Of a stretch of DNA of 22,111 bases, positions 1 to 6,198 are shown piece by piece. Each line of letters begins with the position of its first letter. The stretch's first letter is position 1. The notes below the pieces were generated by a model. That model made no database searches. It had not been told where the DNA came from and worked only from the letters and a program-made list of their open reading frames with translations. The stretch spans positions 1-22,111 of the forward strand of contig CALRGL010000006.1 of NCBI GenBank assembly GCA_943357275.1, in the 5' to 3' direction. The DNA comes from Candidatus Uhrbacteria bacterium RIFOXYB12_FULL_58_10. Lineage in GTDB: Bacteria; Patescibacteriota; Patescibacteriia; UBA9934; GWF2-40-263. A program made the translations under genes and the position numbers.

Positions 1-569
1 CTGGACTTGGAGTTGTGCCAGAGATGCGTGATATTTTAGGTGAAAAGCATGAACGGAAGCTTGGACATGCGATTTTAATCGGGATGAGCGTGATTGTCTT
101 GTTGTATATCGCTTTTGCAACCGTTATCTTTGGCGTGACTGGGCTTCAAACCACCCAAGCAGCATTTGATGGCTTGCTTCCTGTACTTGGCACAACAGCT
201 GAACTCGTCGCCTCTGTTCTTGGGGCTTTGACGATTCTTTCTATTTTCATGATTGTGGGTATTCAACTCAAGCATACGTTTGTGTATGATTATCATGTTA
301 GCAAAAAAACAGCCTGGTTTGCTGTCATGATTGTTCCGGTTGTTCTTTACCTTTTTGGAGTGCGAGAACTCATTGGTTTGATTGGGTTTGTGGGTTCCGT
401 GTTTACAGGGATTTTAGGAATTTTCACCGTGATGACGTATCTTGCTCTTCGAAAAACAGCGACTTGTCGTAAGCATACGTGTATTTTGTTTCCTATTCCA
501 CTTGCTTGGCTCATTATTGGTTTGTTTGCTGGTGGAACCATTTTGCAAATCATCAACGTTATTTACTAA
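1..569 (+). CDS. Amino-acid permease, C-terminal part (5' end outside window)
   Basis: The reading frame is open from base 3 to a TAA at 567-569, so the gene enters from the left edge. The first visible residues include VPEMRDIL followed by basic residues, a cytoplasmic-loop signature I associate with the aromatic/neutral amino-acid permeases of the APC superfamily (TyrP/Mtr and SLC36/38-like proteins). About five hydrophobic membrane segments follow, separated by short loops, ending in IINVIY. It probably imports an amino acid by cation symport across the cytoplasmic membrane; the substrate cannot be told from this fragment. A second membrane-protein gene starts 7 bases after the stop, so the two are probably co-transcribed. 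The ATG at 15 is internal, not the start. Confidence 0.72.
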   Translation, partial: GLGVVPEMRDILGEKHERKLGHAILIGMSVIVLLYIAFATVIFGVTGLQTTQAAFDGLLPVLGTTAELVASVLGALTILSIFMIVGIQLKHTFVYDYHVSKKTAWFAVMIVPVVLYLFGVRELIGLIGFVGSVFTGILGIFTVMTYLALRKTATCRKHTCILFPIPLAWLIIGLFAGGTILQIINVIY

Positions 570-576
570 CGAATCT

Positions 577-1053
577 ATGACGAACCTCAGACGTTATTTT
601 ACAAAACGATGGATCAGTTTTTTCTGTCTTTATTTTTTGGTCTGGTACCCAATCAGTGTCATGCTCACCTCAGTCTACCAGATCATGGGGCAAGGGATGT
701 TAATTCTAGCTTCCAGTCTTTTTACGATTATCTATTGGATTGTTATTTCCTATTTCTATTTTCGAAAAACATCGAATGATTGGACCAGTCGTTTCATTGT
801 TGGTGCCTCTTGGATTGGGCTCATGCTTGTTTGTTCATCTGCGCTTGCAAAACCAGTCTATGGGGTCACTTGGGACTCTATATTCAATCTGTATACTTAC
901 ATCGGAGCAGCAATCAATTTTTCCGCTATTCTTCTAGGAGCAATTCTGGCGCCCCATGTTGGAGATAGTGTGCTTTTAGCACGTTCACGAGAAGCATTGC
1001 GACCGTCATCGGCCCCACGCCTCCCGGAACAGGACTCACAGCTCCCGCAATAG
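577..1053 (+). CDS. Small four-helix membrane protein, unknown function
   Basis: A 158-residue protein that I do not recognise. The ATG at 577, 7 bases after the permease stop, is the sensible start; the frame stays open further upstream but that part only shadows the permease. Four hydrophobic stretches are visible (roughly residues 14-30, 37-60, 72-90 and 106-126), and the segment from about 127 onward is polar and rich in Ser, Arg, Pro and Gln. That tail is encoded by DNA that is also the 3' end of folD on the other strand (overlap 926-1053), which may explain its odd composition: the original stop may have been lost and translation now runs into antisense sequence. No Shine-Dalgarno is visible before the ATG. 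Its position suggests a link with the permease, but this is only inference. Confidence 0.6.
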   Translation: MTNLRRYFTKRWISFFCLYFLVWYPISVMLTSVYQIMGQGMLILASSLFTIIYWIVISYFYFRKTSNDWTSRFIVGASWIGLMLVCSSALAKPVYGVTWDSIFNLYTYIGAAINFSAILLGAILAPHVGDSVLLARSREALRPSSAPRLPEQDSQLPQ

Positions 1054-1798
1054 GATCAACGGTTAATCGATCGACGTCGCCATACAAGGTGCCGTCGATT
1101 TTTGTTGTCCCAACGTCGATGAGGATCGCGCCAGGTTTGATCATGGAACCGGTGAGGAATTTAGGTTTGCCGATGGCGATGATGATTAAATCAGACGCAA
1201 GGACCCCCTCCAACTCCCCCTTTGAAAGGGGGAGAGTCGGAGAGAGGGAGAGGACTGAAGGGGAAATGGAGTGTTCTTTTAGGAGGGAAACTAGGGGGGC
1301 GGCGAAGAGGGGGCTTGAGATGATTGTTGCGGAGGTTGGTTTTGGGAGGTGTTCTGTGGCTAGACTTACCAAACGCATAACACCGAGGGCTACGGCGCTC
1401 ACGATGGCTGGTTTACCTTCTTGAAGAGCGCGAACATTCTCTGGGTGGAATCCGTCTACGTCTTTTTTGGGATCAATCGCCGCGATGATTCTGTCAGCGT
1501 TTTGTGAAGGCAAAGGAAGCTGAACCAGGATGCCGTTTATGTCTGGTCGAAGATTGAACTCGTTAATTTTTTCAAGAAGAACGTCTTCTGAAACGCTCGC
1601 CTCGTACAAATACTTTTCAAACCGAATGCCAACTTCTTCACAAGCTTTTTGTTTGATGTTCACGTAGGTGTGTGAGGCTGGGTCTTCTCCCACAAGCAAA
1701 ACAGCCAAGCCAGGTTTGTCTGCAAGGTTGTCTACACGGATTTTCAGTTTTTCGCGAATGCGTTTTGCAAGCGATTTTCCATCGAGGATAAGTGCCAT
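926..1798 (-). CDS. folD: Bifunctional methylenetetrahydrofolate dehydrogenase/cyclohydrolase FolD, with an altered NADP site
   Basis: FolD interconverts 5,10-methylene-THF, 5,10-methenyl-THF and 10-formyl-THF in the cytoplasm. The protein has 290 residues, the usual length. The N-terminal catalytic half is well kept: Y45 and K49 in TYVNIKQKACEEVGI, Q93 in ILVQLPLP, KDVDGFHPENV near 112-122, and the C-terminal PVPGGVGPMT. The usual PCTP motif reads IVSAVA instead. The Rossmann signature GRSxxVGxP is replaced by ISSPLFAAP (about 160-168). The region that normally carries the C-H-S-R/T cofactor loop is replaced by residues encoded by a GC-rich palindromic repeat (about 183-199). NADP binding, and so the dehydrogenase step, may be lost or changed. 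A promoter ends 9 bases before the ATG and there is no Shine-Dalgarno, so the mRNA is probably leaderless. The gene lies downstream of glyA on the same strand. Confidence 0.9.
   Translation of the reverse strand: MALILDGKSLAKRIREKLKIRVDNLADKPGLAVLLVGEDPASHTYVNIKQKACEEVGIRFEKYLYEASVSEDVLLEKINEFNLRPDINGILVQLPLPSQNADRIIAAIDPKKDVDGFHPENVRALQEGKPAIVSAVALGVMRLVSLATEHLPKPTSATIISSPLFAAPLVSLLKEHSISPSVLSLSPTLPLSKGELEGVLASDLIIIAIGKPKFLTGSMIKPGAILIDVGTTKIDGTLYGDVDRLTVDPIAGAVSPVPGGVGPMTVAMLLVNVLKAHYLQHGAPELLLEE
1204..1247. repeat. GC-rich imperfect palindromic repeat inside folD
   Basis: At the core, ten bases (1214-1223, CTCCCCCTTT) pair exactly with 1225-1234 around a single central G. The flanks continue as an imperfect inverted repeat (CCCTCCAAC against GTCGGAGAGAGGG). 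Read on the folD strand, it shares TCAAAGGGGG(A)GTTG with the repeat inside secA near 12630. It adds no stop codon and is translated as part of FolD in place of the normal cofactor-loop residues. Such short mobile palindromes are known to settle in frame in genes of several bacterial groups. Confidence 0.7.
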
Positions 1799-1807
1799 AA
1801 TGGGCTG

Positions 1808-1835
1808 AGTATAGCAGATAAGAGAGGGAAATCAA
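1808..1835 (-). promoter_or_regulatory. folD promoter giving a leaderless transcript
   Basis: On the minus strand, TTGATT (1830-1835) is followed by 16 bases and TATACT (1808-1813). Only 9 bases separate the -10 box from the folD ATG, so the expected start of transcription falls at or next to the A of the ATG. The -35 box abuts the T-tract of the Nudix terminator. Confidence 0.65.
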
Positions 1836-1864
1836 ATAAAAAAACCGGCGAGAGTGGCCGGTTT
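1832..1864 (-). terminator. Intrinsic terminator of the Nudix gene
   Basis: The 8-bp stem AAACCGGC (1842-1849) / GCCGGTTT (1857-1864) has a 7-base loop and, on the minus strand, is followed by a run of T residues. It lies just after the Nudix stop codon. Confidence 0.8.
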
Positions 1865-1868
1865 GAGA

Positions 1869-2318
1869 TCAGCGATTCACTTCACAGACAATGGCCTGCT
1901 GGATGAAGTCTTTGAAACCTTCAACAAAGAGCGATGGGTTTGAGCGTTCGAGCCAGTCAAATGTACGTAGAGATGCTTCACCTTCCATGCATGCATGCGA
2001 GAAAAGATGAACATGCGGAGCTGATTTATGATCTCCACTTAAGTTCGCTGCTACCGAAAAGACCGTAACCTCTTCGTTGTGGATTGCTTCGCGTGCCGTT
2101 TTCAGATCGAGCATGAGCGCAAATTCACCAAGTTCTTCGCGAAGCTCACGCTTCAATGCCTGGAAGTTTGTTTCGCCAGGTTCAACACCTCCGCCAAATA
2201 GACAAACCAGTCCTTCGAACCCTGCCAATTTATCAGGCAAGAGTCCATCTTTGACATTGACGAGAATCCGACGAGTTTCACGATCCACCAAAACAGCGTA
2301 AACGCGATGCTGGGTCAT
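1869..2318 (-). CDS. Nudix hydrolase
   Basis: A 149-residue protein with a full Nudix box at about 42-64: GGVEPGE, seven residues, then REL-R-EE-L-G, which supplies the metal-binding glutamates. Nudix enzymes hydrolyse a nucleoside diphosphate linked to another group (damaged dNTPs, ADP-ribose, NADH, nucleotide sugars); the substrate cannot be read from this sequence. The residue after the last Gly of the box is Glu instead of the usual hydrophobic one. There is no signal peptide, so it should be cytosolic. The start is set by a strong Shine-Dalgarno (AGGAGA, about 8 bases before the ATG). It has its own promoter (2364-2392) and terminator, so it appears to be a single-gene unit between the IMPase-family gene and folD. 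Confidence 0.85.
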   Translation of the reverse strand: MTQHRVYAVLVDRETRRILVNVKDGLLPDKLAGFEGLVCLFGGGVEPGETNFQALKRELREELGEFALMLDLKTAREAIHNEEVTVFSVAANLSGDHKSAPHVHLFSHACMEGEASLRTFDWLERSNPSLFVEGFKDFIQQAIVCEVNR

Positions 2319-2363
2319 GGGATCTCTCCTGCCATTGGCTTCGAAAATGAAGCTGAACGATAG

Positions 2364-2392
2364 GTTTTAGGGCATTTTGACTGGATTGTCAA
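2364..2392 (-). promoter_or_regulatory. Promoter of the Nudix gene
   Basis: On the minus strand, a perfect TTGACA (2387-2392) is followed by 17 bases and TAAAAC (2364-2369). This predicts a leader of about 40 bases that carries the Shine-Dalgarno. Confidence 0.6.
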
Positions 2393-2416
2393 GTATAGAT
2401 GGTTGTGACTATTGGC

Positions 2417-2449
2417 AAATAAAAAACTCGACGGTTGCAAGGCGTCGAG
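2417..2449 (-). terminator. Intrinsic terminator of the IMPase-family gene
   Basis: The stem CTCGACG (2427-2433) / CGTCGAG (2443-2449) is followed on the minus strand by a T-rich run at 2426-2417. It sits 15 bases after the stop codon. Confidence 0.8.
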
Positions 2450-2464
2450 CAGGAATGGAAATGA

Positions 2465-3424
2465 TCAGTGTCTGTCGATGAGTTCAATGTGTCGAGTTTC
2501 GCACCACTTGGCGAGTTCAGCTCTGCGTGAGTTGTGGATCAACAGAACATCGTGTTCCGCAACATTGACTTGTTCGGTTGGATGAAGTTCGGTTGAAACG
2601 ATGCGGACGGTTGGTTTGACCAAGAGTTTGTACGCGAGAAAGCCGAGTCTGAGACTCATACCAATGACTGGATTGTCATCCCATGGGGTGGATTTCTGTC
2701 CAGACAGAACTGCGGCACCCACTTCGCCCTTCCAGAGCTTGGCTGTGGTGATTCCGATGGATCCACACGCAATGAGGTAATTCTCGACCAATCCTTTATC
2801 TTCTTGAACCATGAACTTCAGAAGTTCTTTGCTTCGAAGACGGTCGACTGGATCTCTCAGAAGGAGGTACTGGTCTTGAAGTGTCCTGTTGGGATCAATT
2901 TCAAGATGCTGTGGAGGTTCGCTATTGTTGTCGAGATCAATCCAATGAGTTTTGATCGAACCTGGTCGGAAATAGTACAGCTCATTAGTCATGACATCAC
3001 CAATGCAAACAGCAACAACGTTTCCGTCCACGACCAGCGAGATCATGGTGCCGACTGAGTCGGATTGTTTGCGCAAGTAGGCCTGGGTTCCGTCGAGTGG
3101 ATCCACAGTAAAATAGGCATTCAGACCAGGAATCGTACAGGGAACTCGCAATTCCTCTTCCTCAGCAATGACGCCGATTCCAGGAAAGTGCTCTTGCAAG
3201 AGTTTGAGGTACATTTTTTGTGCCTCGGGATCAGCCTTGCTTACCCAATCCGGTTTTCCATTGGGTTTGATTCCCTTGATTGTTCCTTCAGCATTGAATC
3301 TCAACCGACGAATGGTTCGGATGGCGCGAACAGCACATTCACGCATGATGAGCCCAATGGTCGCATCCGTGATCGTTCCGAATTCAACACCTGTTCGGTG
3401 TCTAATATTTCCTCGAACAAACAT
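2465..3424 (-). CDS. Inositol-monophosphatase-family phosphatase (CysQ/IMPase-like)
   Basis: A 319-residue protein of the metal-dependent FIG superfamily (inositol monophosphatase, 3'(2'),5'-bisphosphate nucleotidase, some fructose bisphosphatases). The metal-site motifs occur in order: VIAEEEE near 96-102, DPLDGTQAYL near 112-121, and WDDNPVIGMSLRLG near 243-256 in place of the family's WDxAAG. The DPLDGT box is perfect, but the change at the third motif makes the substrate hard to predict. CysQ-type removal of 3' phosphates from PAP is one option; a sugar or inositol phosphate is another. The start is supported by a purine-rich GAGAGGTG about 5 bases before the ATG. Its promoter overlaps the glyA terminator. 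It is cytosolic and lies between glyA and the Nudix gene. Confidence 0.8.
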   Translation of the reverse strand: MFVRGNIRHRTGVEFGTITDATIGLIMRECAVRAIRTIRRLRFNAEGTIKGIKPNGKPDWVSKADPEAQKMYLKLLQEHFPGIGVIAEEEELRVPCTIPGLNAYFTVDPLDGTQAYLRKQSDSVGTMISLVVDGNVVAVCIGDVMTNELYYFRPGSIKTHWIDLDNNSEPPQHLEIDPNRTLQDQYLLLRDPVDRLRSKELLKFMVQEDKGLVENYLIACGSIGITTAKLWKGEVGAAVLSGQKSTPWDDNPVIGMSLRLGFLAYKLLVKPTVRIVSTELHPTEQVNVAEHDVLLIHNSRRAELAKWCETRHIELIDRH

Positions 3425-3456
3425 TTCACACCTCTCTTTCGTTTGAATGAGCCAAA

Positions 3457-3481
3457 GAAAAATACCCGTTTATCGGGTATT
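3457..3481 (-). terminator. Intrinsic terminator of glyA
   Basis: The 8-bp stem AATACCCG (3461-3468) / CGGGTATT (3474-3481) has a 5-base loop and runs into T residues on the minus strand, 10 bases after the glyA stop. It is shared with the next gene's promoter. Confidence 0.75.
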
Positions 3482-3487
3482 TGTCAA
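3459..3487 (-). promoter_or_regulatory. Promoter of the IMPase-family gene, built around the glyA terminator
   Basis: On the minus strand, TTGACA (3482-3487) begins 3 bases after the glyA TAA. The next 17 bases are mostly the terminator hairpin, and TATTTT (3459-3464) is at the same time the start of the terminator T-tract. The expected start of transcription is near 3452, giving a leader of about 28 bases with a Shine-Dalgarno. Confidence 0.6.
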
Positions 3488-3490
3488 TGA

Positions 3491-4732
3491 TTAGTACTCT
3501 AAATTTGGATACAATGGAAAGTTCTTCGTAAATGCTTCTACTTCTCTACGAATCTCAGCAAGTTTCCCATCATCTGTTGCGTTCACGATCGCCTGATCAA
3601 TCCATTCAACAATTTTCTTCATATCGTCTTCTTTCATTCCTCGTGTTGTCAGAGCTGGAGTTCCAAGACGAATTCCTGACGGATCAAGTGGTGGACGTGT
3701 GTCGTCTGGAATGGCGTTTTTGTTTACGGTGATTGCGGCTTTGTCTAATGCTTTCTCCGCTTCACCTCCTGTGACACCTTTGGTTGAGACGTCGATCAAT
3801 AGCAAATGATTATCGGTTCCACCAAACATCAATCGATACCCTCGCGCGAGAAACTCAACTTCGAGAACTTTTGCATTCAGCTTGATTTGTCGTGCGTAGT
3901 CTTTGAACGTTGGTTCCAAAGCTTCTTTGAATGCCACAGCCTTAGCAGCAATCACGTTTTCGTGTGGGCCTCCTTGCAGGCCAGGGAACACGGCTTTGTC
4001 GATGGCTTTTTGGTGAATCGCCTTGCACATGATCATGCCACCACGAGGTCCGCGAAGTGTCTTGTGCGTAGTCGTTGTAACAACATCGAACAAGGGAACT
4101 GGGTTTGCCATTTCGCCGGCTGCGATGAGTCCTGCGATGTGGGCGATGTCAGCCATGGTGAGTGCACCGACCTCGTCAGCAATCTGTTTAATCCGTGCGT
4201 AATCGATCTCCCGTGAGTAAGCCGAGTATCCAACGAGAATTAACTTTGGTTTGTGTTCACGAGCTTTTGCTTCAATATCAGCGTAATCGATTTCGCCTGA
4301 GGCGGTTGTTTTGTATCGAATAAAATTCCAAACCTTGGCAGGGTGGGTGACTGGATGTCCGTGGGTAAGATGTCCGCCATGAGAAAGATCCATACCAAGA
4401 ACAGTTTCGCCGGGTTGAAGCAAAGCAACATAAACAGCCAAGTTCGCGGGAGCGCCGGAAAGCGGTTGGACGTTCACGTGTTCTGCACCAAAGAGTTGTT
4501 TGGCTCGATCAATCGCGAGTTGTTCGATGACGTCGATTTCTTGGCACCCGCCATAGTAGCGTTTGCCTGGATACCCTTCGGAATACTTGTTTGTGGCGAT
4601 GGAACCGAGGGCCTCGAGAACAGCTTCGGACACGAAGTTTTCAGACGGAATCATCTCAAGACCTGTCTGTTGTCGTGTTTTTTCGCGATTTAAGGCTTCC
4701 GAGATTTCTGGATCGTATTGAGAGAGTTTCAT
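3491..4732 (-). CDS. glyA: Serine hydroxymethyltransferase
   Basis: A PLP enzyme of the cytosol that converts serine and THF to glycine and 5,10-methylene-THF, the main one-carbon entry point and the source of substrate for FolD. At 413 residues it has the usual length. Visible hallmarks are EMIPSENF near 26-33, NKYSEGYPGKRYYGG near 48-62, DLSHGGHLTHG near 115-125, and the cofactor lysine K224 in TTTTHKTLRGPRGG. The PLP-ring segment reads QPLSGAPAN where enterobacterial enzymes have QPHSGSQAN. No Shine-Dalgarno precedes the ATG. Upstream, the divergent region holds a weak minus-strand TATGTT (4781-4786) and the palindrome GTGATATCAC (4771-4780). The identification is secure. Confidence 0.97.
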   Translation of the reverse strand: MKLSQYDPEISEALNREKTRQQTGLEMIPSENFVSEAVLEALGSIATNKYSEGYPGKRYYGGCQEIDVIEQLAIDRAKQLFGAEHVNVQPLSGAPANLAVYVALLQPGETVLGMDLSHGGHLTHGHPVTHPAKVWNFIRYKTTASGEIDYADIEAKAREHKPKLILVGYSAYSREIDYARIKQIADEVGALTMADIAHIAGLIAAGEMANPVPLFDVVTTTTHKTLRGPRGGMIMCKAIHQKAIDKAVFPGLQGGPHENVIAAKAVAFKEALEPTFKDYARQIKLNAKVLEVEFLARGYRLMFGGTDNHLLLIDVSTKGVTGGEAEKALDKAAITVNKNAIPDDTRPPLDPSGIRLGTPALTTRGMKEDDMKKIVEWIDQAIVNATDDGKLAEIRREVEAFTKNFPLYPNLEY

Positions 4733-4770
4733 AGAAATGTTGTGAATAGGTTAAAAAAGCCTTGAAAATC

Positions 4771-4780
4771 GTGATATCAC
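4771..4780. promoter_or_regulatory. Palindrome in the glyA / 4921 divergent spacer
   Basis: GTGATATCAC is a perfect 10-base palindrome. It lies about where transcription would start if the minus-strand TATGTT at 4781-4786 is the glyA -10 box. It may be an operator, but a palindrome of this length can occur by chance. Confidence 0.25.
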
Positions 4781-4831
4781 AACATAGGTTTGATAAAAAT
4801 ACTGTTCACAGTTTACTGGATGTAAATAGCG

Positions 4832-4860
4832 TTGACAACAAGCCAAAATACCGCTATGTT
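4832..4860 (+). promoter_or_regulatory. Promoter of the 4921 gene
   Basis: TTGACA (4832-4837), 17 bases, then TATGTT (4855-4860). Transcription should begin near 4867, leaving a leader of about 54 bases. A second TTGACA at 4864 lacks a good -10 partner. Confidence 0.65.
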
Positions 4861-4920
4861 GACTTGACACGTTTGTTTGCGTGTTGATTTTTTTCTGGAG
4901 AAACAAAGGTACGTGATGTC

Positions 4921-6150
4921 ATGGCAGAGAACTCAAAAATCGACCTCGACACCCCTTTTTTCCAAGGCTCAGCAGAAAGAATTCACCAGTTGCCTGTTCT
5001 GGCTTCGTGTGAACGTCTGGGTGATCTTGTGCAGGGTCAGCAGATCAGTGCTTCAAGCGACGGTCAAACCGTCGTCGTGATTCATTCGAACGGGGGCAAA
5101 GATCAACTGACACACAGCCGTTTCCGACTGCCTTCGATGTCTTTTGAACCTGCCGGTGATGGACCTGGCACACGGATCATTGAGGTGAGTGAGTTTAGCG
5201 TGCTTCTCTGGGGGAAGCCTGCAAGCGATCGTCCCCGTGGGGTGTATCTCTTGACCGAAGATCGCTTTGAACTCAAAGACACACTCGATGAACTTCTCGA
5301 AGTACGTCGTGCTGGATCCGTTATCGTTGTCCTTGGCCGATGCCAGAACGACGAAACAAACACGCTTCGAGCGATTACGCCGTTTGGTACGGTGGACGTT
5401 CCTGTTGGATCCATTGTGACGCCTCTTGCGAGCGGAAACGTCCAGATTGTTCGCACCATTGGGAACACTTACTATCGCTACGAAATTGGACCTGATGGGT
5501 TCACGGATGTCTGCCCGGTCTTCGTCAAACCAGACGAACAATTGATTGGCCTGGCGCAAATGCACGGGCTGAAAATCCTTTGTCTGTCTGGGGAAAAAAC
5601 TTCACGATTCGTTGGTGTGGGCCAGCTTCAACAGCTGCTTGGCACAGACGGAGTTGTGGAGTTTCAGGGGCGACTTGAGCGCGTTTGGCAATCTCCCTCA
5701 GGGAAGTCGATTGCTTGGCTCATTCGTCGTACAGAGGAAGGACTGGTCAAGCGCACTCTGTGTTTGAACGGACGTGCCATCTACGACGGTCATTTTCGTG
5801 TTCATTCCAAGGACTTGCATTGGTCCCCGAACGAACAACAGATTGGCGTACGTATCTCGTCGCTTCAGTCTGGAAGTACTTCTCAGATCATCACGCCAAC
5901 CGAACGTCTCGTTCTTGACAGCGGTCTTCTCGAAGACTTCTTGGTCGATGACCAGGGGCATGTCGCCGCAAGACTCATGTTTGAAAACGGGGAGTACACG
6001 CCCTTTGTCTACAATCTTCAGCACGACACAGTTCCGTTTGCCTGGAACCTGACGTGGAGTGAAGGAGAAGTGCGTTACAACTCTGTAAACTGCACATCGG
6101 TCCTGGCAACCAACGATCGAACGCATTGCACGAACTCTGCTGAGTCTTGA
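4921..6150 (+). CDS. Protein of unknown function, possibly beta-propeller-like
   Basis: A 409-residue protein I do not recognise. It has no signal peptide and no membrane helix, so it is predicted cytosolic. The sequence is made of many short beta-strand-like runs. Segments such as VWQSPSGKSIAWLI (near 256-269) and LHWSPNEQQIGVRI (near 301-314) resemble the W-S-P-(D/N)-(G/E) turns of TolB/WD40-type propellers, so a beta-propeller fold is a reasonable guess, not more. The start at 4921 is the only ATG in frame near the beginning and has AAAGG about 11 bases upstream. The gene has its own strong promoter and terminator. The C-terminal end (NRTHCTNSAES) is unusually polar. It precedes the murC group, but nothing in the sequence ties it to cell-wall synthesis. 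Confidence 0.75.
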   Translation: MAENSKIDLDTPFFQGSAERIHQLPVLASCERLGDLVQGQQISASSDGQTVVVIHSNGGKDQLTHSRFRLPSMSFEPAGDGPGTRIIEVSEFSVLLWGKPASDRPRGVYLLTEDRFELKDTLDELLEVRRAGSVIVVLGRCQNDETNTLRAITPFGTVDVPVGSIVTPLASGNVQIVRTIGNTYYRYEIGPDGFTDVCPVFVKPDEQLIGLAQMHGLKILCLSGEKTSRFVGVGQLQQLLGTDGVVEFQGRLERVWQSPSGKSIAWLIRRTEEGLVKRTLCLNGRAIYDGHFRVHSKDLHWSPNEQQIGVRISSLQSGSTSQIITPTERLVLDSGLLEDFLVDDQGHVAARLMFENGEYTPFVYNLQHDTVPFAWNLTWSEGEVRYNSVNCTSVLATNDRTHCTNSAES

Positions 6151-6172
6151 ACAGACTCAGTTTTTTTATTTT
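6140..6172 (+). terminator. Intrinsic terminator of the 4921 gene
   Basis: CTGAGTC (6140-6146) pairs with GACTCAG (6154-6160) and is followed by seven T residues. The TGA stop codon (6148-6150) lies in the loop, so the hairpin includes the last sense codons. Confidence 0.88.
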
Positions 6173-6198
6173 GAAAGATAGGTTAGAGTAGATTTACT

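Noticed and set aside
3806..4216. Plus-strand open frame of 136 codons within glyA
   Set aside because: Antisense to the conserved PLP domain of glyA; no independent signal.
4864..4892. Second TTGACA before the 4921 gene
   Set aside because: No acceptable -10 box at 16-18 bases.
5053..5565. Minus-strand open frame of 170 codons within the 4921 gene
   Set aside because: It lies wholly antisense to a gene with its own promoter and terminator, its product is Arg/Asn-rich without domains, and it lacks a start signal.
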